Shown here one piece after another: positions 44,195 through 52,323 of a DNA stretch of 64,000 nucleotides. The notes below the pieces were generated by a model. That model made no database searches, was not told the origin of the DNA, and worked only from the letters and a program-made list of their open reading frames with translations. The stretch is from the NCBI GenBank assembly GCA_964467165.1, contig CAYXOL010000004.1:89428-153427 (forward strand), written 5' to 3'. Positions within the stretch are counted from its first letter, which is position 1. Every line of letters begins with the position of its first letter. The DNA is from Clostridium_AD sp964467165. GTDB lineage: Bacteria; Bacillota; Clostridia; Clostridiales; Clostridiaceae. A program made the translations under genes and the position numbers.

Positions 44195-44596
44195 CTATAA
44201 CTCCTCTGATAATCTATCATGCATTTTTTTAAGTTCTGGAAAATATAGTTCCACTATTTCTTTTGTCATTTTATCGGCTAATGCTTCATCATAAGTATGT
44301 GTAGTTAGATTTCTATTTGCTAATGCATCTATCCATACATGTCCATTATCTATTAACCCAATTTGAAAAGCTTGCTTAATTGTTTCTCTGGGACTCTTTA
44401 CAACATATCCTTCAGCTTCTAAATAATCTTTTAATACCTTCCATGCGAGTTCAAAAGTCATTTCAAAAAATCGAATTATACCTGCTTTTTCTAGTTCTGA
44501 AGTTATTTGTTGTTTTGAATATTTCTACATTAATTTATATGATTTGTTAAAATTTTCGAATCTTTGTTTCCATCTAATATCTTTTAAATTATTCAT
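44195..44596 (-). pseudogene. HEPN-type (HI0074 family) toxin gene with an in-frame stop
   Basis: The frame from ATG 44596 (GAGGTG upstream) reads through MNNLKDIRWKQRFENFNK to an amber codon at 44525-44527 (codon 24), then continues in the same frame for 109 residues. That part includes MTFELAWKVLKDYLE, SPRETIKQAFQIGLID and ANRNLTTHTYDEALAD, with the R-x4-6-H motif of HEPN ribonucleases (RNLTTH). A start at ATG 44461 would drop the first helix. Reads as a recently inactivated toxin beside its truncated partner. Confidence 0.8.
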
Positions 44597-44685
44597 AAAT
44601 ACACCTCTTATTATAAGAGTATATATTAATTATATCCTATTTGTACAAGTATAATCTATAAGGTGTTTTTTAAAAATAACCATTA

Positions 44686-44757
44686 GCTTCATATGACGCT
44701 TTGTTATCTCCGTTGTTAATACCACTTAATGGTAGTATAATAAAATAAATGTAATTT
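44686..44757 (+). repeat. Promoter-bearing repeat, copy B
   Basis: Shares TTAATGGTAGTATAATAAA and the following ATAAATGTAATTT exactly with copy C, and the upstream part less well. Promoter reading: TTGTTA, 17-base spacer, TATAAT. Immediately after the repeat a truncated DUF692 frame begins. Confidence 0.75.
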
Positions 44758-45534
44758 CCCTTAAAAAATTCAGATGAAATAGATTATATTAAATCCGGTG
44801 CCTGGGGAACATTTAATGAAGAGTTTTCGACCATGCGTTCCATGAAGCCCCTTCTACTACATGGTTTAGGATATTTTGAACACACTGGAATGAAAAATAT
44901 AGAAATGATAGATTTTAATTTTGCAAACAATCTCCTTAAAAATTGTAATTCTCCACATTATGGTCTGCATCTTTCAATTAAAAATTCAGCCATGCATCAA
45001 GGTAAGACAGATAAAGATATATATGAACATATGAGCAAACAAATTCAAATTTTTAAAAAGAACCTAGCAGTACCATTGCTGCTGGAAAATGTTCCTGATT
45101 CTCCACAAGATCGTATACTATTTGATCATTACCCATATATCATGCCAGAACAATATAATCGATTGTTTGCAGATAATGATGTGTCCTTTTTGCTTGATCT
45201 AACACACGCAAAAATTACTGCAAAATATCGTGGCTGGGATATTCATGATTACCTTCGTGAGTTACCACTTAATAGAGTTGTAGAAATCCATGTAAATGGT
45301 TCTGGTTATGATAAAGATGGCTTTCCAGCAGACACACATCAAGCTATGGAAAATGAAGATTACAAATTATTAGAATGGGTACTTAATTACACAAACCCAG
45401 ATATAGTTACATTGGAATATAGCGGAATAGAGACTGAGAGCGATGATACAGTTATTGTTTCTTTAGAAAAGCAACTAAATGAACTACAAAATATATGCAA
45501 TTCAATTAAAATTGATAATTTGTTAAAAATTTGA
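44755..45534 (+). pseudogene. 5'-truncated DUF692 (MNIO family) protein gene
   Basis: The open frame begins directly at the end of the promoter repeat, with no start codon until ATG 44833 and no ribosome binding site there. The residues before that ATG (DYIKSGAWGTFNEEFST) align naturally with the rest, so the real N-terminus was longer. What remains has TIM-barrel blocks of DUF692: PLLLENVPDSPQDR, FLLDLTHAKITA, VVEIHVNGSGYDKDG and PADTHQAMENEDY. DUF692 enzymes are multinuclear-iron oxidases that act on peptides. The first strand and about 20-25 residues are missing, so activity is doubtful. Confidence 0.75.
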
Positions 45535-45575
45535 TATTATTAATATAATAAGATTACTATTAGGAGCGTGTTAAT

Positions 45576-45671
45576 ATGAAAAATTTATTTAAAAATGATG
45601 AGAAACTCAGAGTACTCTATGCAAAGTCTGTAGGTATGACTTGCAGTTACAATTTACATAGGGGTAGGTAA
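45576..45671 (+). CDS. Possible 31-residue small protein
   Basis: ATG with TAGGAGC 9 bases upstream and 31 codons (begins MKNLFKNDEKLRVLYAKSVG). The sequence looks coding, but it ends in a basic tail and may be a truncated gene. Not recognised. Confidence 0.3.
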   Translation: MKNLFKNDEKLRVLYAKSVGMTCSYNLHRGR

Positions 45672-45755
45672 TTAAATCGCCTTTATTAATTAAAATTCAT
45701 ACATATACAGGCTTTGTTTCCTTAATTTAAGCAAAAATATAAGGAGCTGAGTTTT

Positions 45756-46022
45756 GTGAAATATGTAAAAGTTAAAACAGTTTTACCAGATAGTTTAGTT
45801 AGAGAAATTCAAAAATATATTCAAGGTGAATATATTTATATTCCCTCCCAAGTGGACGCACGAAAAAAATGGGGAGAGAACTCTGGATACCGAACTTGTA
45901 TACAAAATAGAAATGAAGATATACGTATGAAGTACACCGGTGGAGATAAAATTAAAAATTTAGCCGAGGAATTTTTTCTTTCTGTTGACAGTATTAAAAA
46001 GATCATATATGCAAAAAAATAA
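45756..46022 (+). CDS. CD3324 family protein (small predicted DNA-binding protein)
   Basis: 88 residues, first found as CD3324 in Clostridioides difficile. N-terminal LPDSLVREIQKYIQGEYIYIPSQ is the family hallmark, followed by a polar linker and a C-terminal helix-turn-helix-like LAEEFFLSVDSIKKIIY that resembles resolvase-type HTHs. Starts at GTG 45756 with AAGGAGC upstream. A gene-regulatory role is plausible but untested. Confidence 0.8.
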   Translation: MKYVKVKTVLPDSLVREIQKYIQGEYIYIPSQVDARKKWGENSGYRTCIQNRNEDIRMKYTGGDKIKNLAEEFFLSVDSIKKIIYAKK

Positions 46023-46200
46023 ATAGAACTAAAGCTACTACTATATAACAAGTGGTAGCTTTTTTGTATAAAAAACAACATAGAAATGTTCTTTATCTTT
46101 TATTTTAAGGCACTACTGCATTATAATTACACTAGGCTAAAGAAAAATTATGATATGACAATATAGTTTACAAGAAAGATATTAAAAGGAGTGGTACTAA

Positions 46201-46809
46201 ATGACAAACAGTAATGTTACGCAGGAAATGAAAATCAACAAGTCTTGTTTTGATATATTTCCAGAATTGGAATCTGAAAGATTGATATATAGAGAGGTAA
46301 CTTCAGAGGATGTAGATGATATATTTGAAATTTATAGTGATCCCGAAGTTGCTAAATATGATTGGTATAAACCAATTGCTACCAAAGATGATGCACTTTC
46401 TATAATAAACCGATATAAGAAAGAATTTCAAAATAAAGAAGAGATTACATGGGGAGTGTCAAAAAAGAGTGATAATAAGATCATTGGTTATTGCTGCTTA
46501 GGAAGTTTTGATGATGATTCCATAAGAACTGAGATTGGATATGGCTTTAATCGTGATGAATGGACTAAAGGATATGCAACTGAAGCTATAAAGGTTTTAG
46601 TGAAATTTGGGTTTGAGAATATGAGCTTTAATAGGATAGAAGCTACTGTAACCCTTGGTAATGATGCTTCTGTAAAAGCTTTAAAAAAAGCTACCTTCCT
46701 TCAAGAGGGTATTGTTAGAGAAAGAACCATTATGAAGGGCAAGTTTGAGGATGATGTTATATTGGCTATAATAAGAAAAGATTATTTGTTATGTAAGGAT
46801 AAGCTGTAA
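46201..46809 (+). CDS. GNAT family N-acetyltransferase (RimJ/RimL type)
   Basis: 202 residues. FPELESERLIYREVTSEDVD opening, IGYCCLGSF strand, GYGFNRDEWTKGYATEAIK acetyl-CoA loop (R/Q-x-x-G-x-A pattern WTKGYA) and FGFENMSFNRIEATVTLGN with the conserved Asn and Ala-Ser helix that follows (DASVKALKKATF). All acetyl-CoA binding elements are intact. Substrate may be a protein N-terminus or an amine; not determinable. GGAG lies upstream and a good terminator follows. Confidence 0.88.
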   Translation: MTNSNVTQEMKINKSCFDIFPELESERLIYREVTSEDVDDIFEIYSDPEVAKYDWYKPIATKDDALSIINRYKKEFQNKEEITWGVSKKSDNKIIGYCCLGSFDDDSIRTEIGYGFNRDEWTKGYATEAIKVLVKFGFENMSFNRIEATVTLGNDASVKALKKATFLQEGIVRERTIMKGKFEDDVILAIIRKDYLLCKDKL

Positions 46810-46866
46810 TTATTCCCTTGTTTATTGTACTCTTTAGTGAAATTAGTAATTAGAATTATCTTTAAA

Positions 46867-46905
46867 CCGTAAGAAAAACCCATCTTCTTACGGCCTTTTT
46901 GCTTT
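46867..46905 (+). terminator. Terminator after the GNAT gene
   Basis: CCGTAAGAA/TTCTTACGG stem with a 9-base loop and T5 run. The 391-base gap 46810-47200 holds this, repeat copy C and the methyltransferase fragment. Confidence 0.85.
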
Positions 46906-46979
46906 TTGAAAATAAAATTTTTATGAAATCTGGGATTTTGATTATTAAATTCAAGTAGTTATTTAATTGTAATATGAAT

Positions 46980-47075
46980 CAATAAGTTGTTATAGACTTT
47001 TCTACGCAATATGATGGATTCGCAGTTTCATTGATAATAACATTTAATGGTAGTATAATAAAATAAATGTAATTT
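46980..47075 (+). repeat. Promoter-bearing repeat, copy C
   Basis: Longest copy, from AATAAGTTGT to ATAAATGTAATTT. Contains TTGATA, 17-base spacer ATAACATTTAATGGTAG, TATAAT. Matches copy A along most of its length and copy B at its 3' end. Confidence 0.75.
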
Positions 47076-47193
47076 AACATTGTCCGCTTTATCAGAAGAA
47101 AAACTTAATGAATGTCTAGAAGCTGGTCAAACCCTAGAGTTTGGTCATAGTCTTGAGCAGCAAATCATTCACACACCTTTCATAAGGAAGTGA
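47074..47193 (+). pseudogene. Fragment of a SAM-dependent methyltransferase gene
   Basis: A 39-codon frame following the repeat directly reads LSEEKLNECLEAGQTLEFGH then SLEQQI before a short unrelated tail and stop. This resembles the C-terminal third of class I methyltransferases in Firmicutes (LEFGHSLEDQI block). Both ends are missing. Assignment is from one conserved block only. Confidence 0.5.
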
Positions 47194-47200
47194 TAAACCA

Positions 47201-47914
47201 ATGAATAGAAGTTCTGAAATTCAATTAATGAACCGAGGGTTTATATTAGAAGAAGATTTAAATAATTATATGGATGCAACAAAAGATGAGCTGTTAGAAT
47301 TGATAAATTCAAGAGAAGCTTATAAACGAACAATCGCAGTAAGATTATTAACTTCTTTAGAAGATGAAGATAATAGTATAATTACTTTATTTTGTGAAAA
47401 GCTGACTAAAGAAAATAAACTCTATACAAAAATAGCAATATGTGCTGCGTTGTCCGCAAAGGGATCAAAGGCAGCTAAGGTTATGGTTAAGTATTTAGGA
47501 AGAATAGGAACTAATCAACATACTGAATTACCGAAAAAAAATTTCAAGAAAAAAAGTTATCCCCTTCCTAGAGATATAATTTCAAGAACATTAGCACATA
47601 TAGGAAAAGAAATACTTCCTGAACTGGTGGAGGTGTTAAGCTCATCTGACATTTTTAAGATTCGCGAAGTAATTGATGCTATAGGCTTCATTTGTTTTTA
47701 CGACTATACGGATTATCCATTAAATGAACTAATAACTTGTCTTAATGAAAAAATAAACGATGATATCATTAGATGGAAAGTGGTAAGAGCCTTAGGAAGT
47801 TTCAATGGACAAAGTGTAATAGATATCCTAACAAATGTAAAAAAAAATGATGGCCAAGAAAGAATAAGAGAAGAAGCAGAAAGATCGTTAAGTATGATAA
47901 AAGATAGAACTTAA
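47201..47914 (+). CDS. HEAT-repeat protein
   Basis: 237 residues made of tandem two-helix repeats. About five units are visible, with the pattern A-V-R-L-L-T-S-L-x-D and I-S-R-T-L-A-H-I-G near 45, 75, 125, 160 and 195. No catalytic site. Such scaffold proteins bind other proteins. AAGGAAGTG precedes the start by 6 bases. Neighbours give no clue to its partner. Confidence 0.75.
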   Translation: MNRSSEIQLMNRGFILEEDLNNYMDATKDELLELINSREAYKRTIAVRLLTSLEDEDNSIITLFCEKLTKENKLYTKIAICAALSAKGSKAAKVMVKYLGRIGTNQHTELPKKNFKKKSYPLPRDIISRTLAHIGKEILPELVEVLSSSDIFKIREVIDAIGFICFYDYTDYPLNELITCLNEKINDDIIRWKVVRALGSFNGQSVIDILTNVKKNDGQERIREEAERSLSMIKDRT

Positions 47915-47969
47915 GGTGAATTAAGAAAGTAATAATTTTTAATGCGTACATTTGGCAAAGTAAAATCAT

Positions 47970-48374
47970 ATGGAAAAGCCTATGCTAGCACACGAGTTTG
48001 GAATAATTCAATCTATAAATAAATATGAAGACTATAATAATTATTGTCCACAAAAGTATAATTGTATCACAGTTGATGATGATATTATATTACCACTTTT
48101 CAAAAATTTTGATATCATGAAAACATATCATCATAACATAGGTATACCAAATTTGGGGCTTGCCTATTATGGTATAACGCTTATCCCACCAAATTCTCTT
48201 AATTACTTTCAAGATGTACTTCGTGAACTGCTCACCACTTTAGAAGTGGGAGAATTTCGAATAATAAGAGTTAAAGTAAAAAGCAACAAATCCTCATCAG
48301 GATTAAATGAATTAATAGTCATGATAAGTCTTGCTATTCAAGAAAATAAGTATATTATTCATTTTGGTATATGA
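47970..48374 (+). CDS. Uncharacterised 134-residue protein
   Basis: Not recognised. Soluble, no signal peptide, mixed alpha/beta composition (VDDDIILPLFKNF; YYGITLIPPNSLNYF; FRIIRVKVKS). The ribosome binding site is weak (GGCAAAG about 11 bases upstream), so the start at 47970 is uncertain and MLAHEFG at residue 5 is an alternative. Size and sequence style resemble small immunity-type proteins, but I have no specific match. Confidence 0.5.
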   Translation: MEKPMLAHEFGIIQSINKYEDYNNYCPQKYNCITVDDDIILPLFKNFDIMKTYHHNIGIPNLGLAYYGITLIPPNSLNYFQDVLRELLTTLEVGEFRIIRVKVKSNKSSSGLNELIVMISLAIQENKYIIHFGI

Positions 48375-48543
48375 AATTTATCAACAAAATCCGTAGCAGT
48401 AATACAAATTTAAACTGCTAATGCAATCCTGAGATAAAATCCATTTGGTATGGAGGATATAAAGTTAATTACAAACGAGGATAGTTTAATGAATTGATTC
48501 AAAAAAAAATACTGCAGTTCGCTTTGCATGAGGAGCAACTTTA

Positions 48544-49278
48544 ATGAGAAGATTAAGAGACATTGTATATATTAATTCCAATTTGGAAGATCAAACAGTA
48601 TGTTATTATGGGATAGAATTTAAAGAGTTTATACCCGCATTGAATAAACCAATAGATAATATTCTGCTTTTGAAACATCAATATTGGGATGCTGAATTTC
48701 ATTATCCATCGAGACTAGAATATTTGAATACTAGTGGTATTACTGGACTTACAGAAGAAAATGTTTATAACTATGGAGATTTTTGTTGGATAGATTTTGA
48801 AGCTGAGGATGCTATAGATTTACTAGAAGCTGAAGAAATTGCAGAATTATTATATTTAGGCCACTTACATAAGCCTTTAAATTCAGCATTTTCTTCAAAG
48901 CTTAAAAATAGATTTGCATATTGTGCACATGATGATGGCTGGCATTGTTTATTATATTGTAAAGATATCTATGATTTTACACATGTTATAGCAAGTTCTA
49001 TTATAAAAACAGTGGCCACTTCTAAAAGGAGAAAAATTTACCCATTGCCTGATGAAATAAAAAACTATCTTTTACAGCTTTCTCAAAATGGATTATTGCT
49101 AGGGTTCGATAAAATTTATAAAGATAGTAAAACAATAGAATTCCCAATTTACACCATAGGTAAATTTACAAATATGGATCAAATGTATAATGATTTAGAA
49201 AGACATATAGGTAAATCAAATTTTAGAGCAGCTTTAGTTCATAAAAATAAAACTTGGACAATAGAAAAACGATTTTGA
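48544..49278 (+). CDS. Uncharacterised 244-residue protein
   Basis: Not recognised at family level; similar-sounding clostridial and bacillar proteins are often mislabelled as transport proteins, but there are no membrane helices here. It is acidic, with many Asp/Glu and Tyr, and a block YCAHDDGWHCLLYCKD near 121-136 that might hold metal (two His, three Cys). GAGGAGC precedes the start by about 9 bases. The 169-base gap before it has short coding-like debris. Confidence 0.6.
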   Translation: MRRLRDIVYINSNLEDQTVCYYGIEFKEFIPALNKPIDNILLLKHQYWDAEFHYPSRLEYLNTSGITGLTEENVYNYGDFCWIDFEAEDAIDLLEAEEIAELLYLGHLHKPLNSAFSSKLKNRFAYCAHDDGWHCLLYCKDIYDFTHVIASSIIKTVATSKRRKIYPLPDEIKNYLLQLSQNGLLLGFDKIYKDSKTIEFPIYTIGKFTNMDQMYNDLERHIGKSNFRAALVHKNKTWTIEKRF

Positions 49279-49289
49279 TAGTAAAGGAG

Positions 49290-49445
49290 GTTATTACTCA
49301 TTGTACTATAGTAAAGTTTAAAGATAAAAGTTATGATATTAAGGTACATGAGATGAAATACCATAAAGAAGAAGTTCTTAGAGACTTATATAAAACACAA
49401 GCTCCTGAGAAAGAATCTATATCAAAATATTTCTTCAATGTGTAA
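49290..49445 (+). pseudogene. Small gene fragment without a usable start
   Basis: A frame of 51 codons after a strong AAAGGAGG (49283-49290). The only start codon at the right distance (TTG 49301) is in a different frame and stops after 6 codons. The frame reads KFKDKSYDIKVHEMKYHKEE and looks coding. Probably a gene with a small indel at its 5' end. Confidence 0.3.
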
Positions 49446-49528
49446 ATCCACAAAATTTTAGTGAATACTTAGTGTGATAAGAAACGAATTTTTAACGAAT
49501 ATAATAATAGTAGATAGGAGATATTTAT

Positions 49529-50053
49529 ATGATATTGTCAGGCAAAGAGATTAAAAAGAAATTAGGAAATGAGATTATTATTGAACCATTCATAGAAAAG
49601 CAGCTTAACCCCAATAGTTACAATTTACGGCTACATAACCGACTACTTGTTTATGAAGATTCTGCTTTGGATATGAAGAAAGATAACAAAACAAGAGAGT
49701 TGATTATACCCCCAGAGGGATTACTTCTTGAAACTGGAAAGCTATACCTAGGTAGAACTGTTGAATATACAAAGACAGACAAGTATGTACCTATGTTAGA
49801 AGGCCGGTCCTCAGTTGGCAGGCTTGGATTATTCATTCATATTACAGCTGGATTTGGAGATGTAGGATTTAGCGGTTATTGGACATTGGAAATATTTTGT
49901 GTTCAACCTATAAGAATATACCCGAATGTAGAGATATGCCAAATATATTACCATAATATCGAAGGCGAATATGATAAGTATTCAAGTGGCAAGTATCAGA
50001 ATAATACAGATATTCAGCCAAGTTTATTATTTAAGGATTTCCAAGAGAGGTAA
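49529..50053 (+). CDS. dcd: dCTP deaminase
   Basis: 174 residues. Converts dCTP to dUTP (or directly toward dUMP in bifunctional forms). Motifs: LSGKEIKKKL, PNSYNLRLHNRLLVY, MLEGRSSVGRLGLFIHITAG and FSGYWTLEIF, in which the Glu is the catalytic base. TAGGAG precedes the start. Single gene in the accessory zone, possibly acquired as dcd genes often are on phages. Confidence 0.9.
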   Translation: MILSGKEIKKKLGNEIIIEPFIEKQLNPNSYNLRLHNRLLVYEDSALDMKKDNKTRELIIPPEGLLLETGKLYLGRTVEYTKTDKYVPMLEGRSSVGRLGLFIHITAGFGDVGFSGYWTLEIFCVQPIRIYPNVEICQIYYHNIEGEYDKYSSGKYQNNTDIQPSLLFKDFQER

Positions 50054-50149
50054 AAAACAATGCATAGGACTTTTATTTGTTTAACATTCTGTGTCTAAAA
50101 CAATCCGTAGAAAAGTTGACAGGCTACTTATAATAAGGGGATGATACTA

Positions 50150-50962
50150 TTGAGTGAACAAAGTATAATCGAATTAACCAAGCATATGAATACAGTGGAT
50201 ACTATCCATAATGATTTATTAAAGCTGGGTGTTAAGGCCGGAGATATTCTGTTAGTGCATTCTTCACTATCTAGCATTGGTTGGGTTTGTGGAGCTGCTC
50301 AAGCAGTTGTAGTTGCGCTTAAGCAAGTTATTAATGAGAATGGAACACTAATAATGCCAGCTCATAGCGGAGCAGTTTCCGATCCTGCAAAGTGGGAAAA
50401 TCCACCTGTTCCTAAGGAATGGTTACAACAAATATACGATAGCATGCCTGCCTTTGATGTGAATCTTACACAGTCTAGGGGCATGGGTAGTGTTGCTGAA
50501 TTATTTAGAACTTTACCTGAGGTACATAGATCTAATCACCCCCAAGTATCCTTTGCAGCACAGGGTAAATTCGCTAAGGATATTACAGATAATCATAAAT
50601 TGACACCTCAATTTGGAATGGAATCCCCTTTAGGTAAAATGTATGATTTAAATGCAAAAGTACTTCTACTGGGGGTAGGCTATGATTCTTGTACATGCTT
50701 TCACCTTGCAGAAGCATTAAATGAAAAAATGCCAACAATGAAAATGGGGGCAGCAATTATAGAAAATAATAAAAGAATTTGGAAGTGGTTTGAGGATTTT
50801 GATTATAATTCAGATGAGGATTTTGAGACGATAGGCGCGGCATTTGAAGCAACAAATAATGTAGTAACTGGTAAAGTTGGCAGGGCTGAATGTAAATTAT
50901 TCCATATAAAGGTAGGCGTTGATTTCGCGAAAGAATGGCTACAAACTAATAGATTTGACTAA
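50150..50962 (+). CDS. AAC(3)-family N-acetyltransferase
   Basis: 270 residues of the antibiotic_NAT family (aminoglycoside 3-N-acetyltransferase fold), acetylating an amine with acetyl-CoA. Key blocks: DILLVHSSLSSIGWVCGAAQ near 31, GTLIMPAHSG, RGMGSVAELFR, RSNHPQVSFAA (His/Asp catalytic pair region) and LLLGVGYDSCTCFHLAE. TTG 50150 is chosen as start because AAGGGG lies 9 bases before it; the ATG at 50141 touches the ribosome binding site. Resistance or a housekeeping amine substrate are both possible; many chromosomal members of this family do not confer resistance. Confidence 0.85.
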   Translation: MSEQSIIELTKHMNTVDTIHNDLLKLGVKAGDILLVHSSLSSIGWVCGAAQAVVVALKQVINENGTLIMPAHSGAVSDPAKWENPPVPKEWLQQIYDSMPAFDVNLTQSRGMGSVAELFRTLPEVHRSNHPQVSFAAQGKFAKDITDNHKLTPQFGMESPLGKMYDLNAKVLLLGVGYDSCTCFHLAEALNEKMPTMKMGAAIIENNKRIWKWFEDFDYNSDEDFETIGAAFEATNNVVTGKVGRAECKLFHIKVGVDFAKEWLQTNRFD

Positions 50963-51043
50963 AATTCTTGTTATCAAAATAATATAAGTTATCGCGTTAT
51001 TAAAAAATAATACTAAGAGCAAATAATGGTTTTAGGAGGAAAA

Positions 51044-51676
51044 ATGAATTCAATTCACAGTGTAAAACAAATAACAGGCCTTTATGGCAGTTGTAATAAA
51101 TGTGGCTTACCTATTATAAATTGCCTATGCGATAAGGCTCCTAAAATAAAAACTGATGCAGTGATTTGGATTCTGTCTACGGAAAAAGAATTTTATAGGC
51201 CTTCCAATACTGCAAGGCTGCTCCAGCTAGTTAATCCAACTTCCACAGAGATTTTTCTTTGGGAAAGAACGAAAACACCTGAAAAGTTAGTAGCAAATTT
51301 AAACAACGATTTATATGATCCTTTCCTACTTTTTCCTATAGAAAATTATGAAACAGCCAGTCGTAAAGTTGAGTATACAAATACAGGAAAGGTTCCTGCA
51401 TTCATTATCATAGATGGTACCTGGAAAGAGGCACGAAAAATATTTAGAAGAAGCACCTACCTAGAAAACCTACCAATCATCTCATTACAACCAGCTTTTA
51501 AGTCTAATTATGATTTAAGAAGAGGTGTGGTTGATGGCAATTTATGCACAATAGAAGTTGCAATGGAAGTATTAAAAATAAATGGAGAATTTAAAAACTC
51601 ACAAATAGTGAATGAATTTTTCACTCTATTTTTAAAGAGTTATAAGGCAGGTTCAAGCAGTCATCAAATAAAATAA
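51044..51676 (+). CDS. DTW-domain tRNA aminocarboxypropyltransferase (TapT-like)
   Basis: 210 residues. The DTW family modifies tRNA uridine to acp3U. Four N-terminal cysteines (CNKCGLPIINCLCD) form a zinc knuckle, and the signature IIDGTWKEARKIFRRS carries the D(G)TW motif. A TAGGAGG 5 bases before ATG 51044 fixes the start. The C-terminal GVVDGNLCTIEVAMEVL block is also typical. Convergent with the ferritin-like gene through a bidirectional terminator. Confidence 0.88.
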   Translation: MNSIHSVKQITGLYGSCNKCGLPIINCLCDKAPKIKTDAVIWILSTEKEFYRPSNTARLLQLVNPTSTEIFLWERTKTPEKLVANLNNDLYDPFLLFPIENYETASRKVEYTNTGKVPAFIIIDGTWKEARKIFRRSTYLENLPIISLQPAFKSNYDLRRGVVDGNLCTIEVAMEVLKINGEFKNSQIVNEFFTLFLKSYKAGSSSHQIK

Positions 51677-51711
51677 AAATGGCATCAAGAAAAAGATGAC
51701 ATTTTTATTTC
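51670..51711. terminator. Bidirectional terminator between convergent genes
   Basis: AAATAAAAATGGCATC pairs with GATGACATTTTTATTT (one mismatch) around an 8-base loop. Confidence 0.8.
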
Positions 51712-51752
51712 TAAAATTACTATTGTAAAAATTAACATTTTTACAATAACTA

Positions 51753-52067
51753 CTACTGCATTGGCTGCTGAAAATTTTGAGCCTTCTGATCTTTAATTTT
51801 CTGTTTACCTTCCTCCATAAACTGAGAGTCCTTTGGAGATAACATATATAAAACTTCTTCCAGTTCCCCAACGTGTCTTCTTTCTTCATCTGCAATATGA
51901 TTCAAAACCTTTTTAACCTTTTCATCATCTGTAGACATTACATGAGCCTCATAACCTATTATAGCCTCAAGCTCACCAGCAATGTCTACACGAATTGCTT
52001 GTGCTAGCTCTTCATTTGACATTTTCCTTGGTACATTTGCAACAAACGGATTTCCGAGTAACGCCAT
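51753..52067 (-). CDS. Ferritin-like half-protein resembling encapsulated ferritin
   Basis: 104 residues forming a single two-helix ferritin unit, GELEAIIGYEAH then NHIADEERRHVGELEE. Residues E32, Y39, E62 and H65 match in number and spacing the iron-binding residues known for encapsulated ferritin (EncFtn), with E34 in the entry-site position. A 30-residue Gln/Lys-rich C-terminal tail follows. GGGAGG precedes the start. No encapsulin shell gene is in the window, so either the cargo is free or the shell is elsewhere. Alternatively it is a rubrerythrin-like half-protein. Confidence 0.8.
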   Translation of the reverse strand: MALLGNPFVANVPRKMSNEELAQAIRVDIAGELEAIIGYEAHVMSTDDEKVKKVLNHIADEERRHVGELEEVLYMLSPKDSQFMEEGKQKIKDQKAQNFQQPMQ

Positions 52068-52323
52068 ATATCTTTCCTCCCTTTCAACATTTAATATATT
52101 TTTAGCTTTCTACTAAATTATTATTCATAGATATAATTAAAGCATTCTTAATATTAAATCATCATCCTGGATGCTTGAATATTGATTTTTTTTAATACAC
52201 CCTAATTTGGTTCTTTTATATGCTACACTCTATGTAGATGTTATGTTAAAATTATTAAGATAACATTTATATATTTATTGGTATTATTATCCCCTAAATT
52301 CTAGCCATGATTGGAGTATAACA

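Noticed and set aside
44793..44812. GGTGCCTGGGGAAC resembles the GC-rich hairpin repeat
   Set aside because: It encodes conserved residues (SGAWGT) of the DUF692 protein and lacks the palindrome, so the likeness is chance.
51653..51895. 80-codon minus-strand frame at the DTW / ferritin-like border
   Set aside because: Overlaps the well-supported ferritin-like gene in another frame and crosses a terminator hairpin; low complexity.
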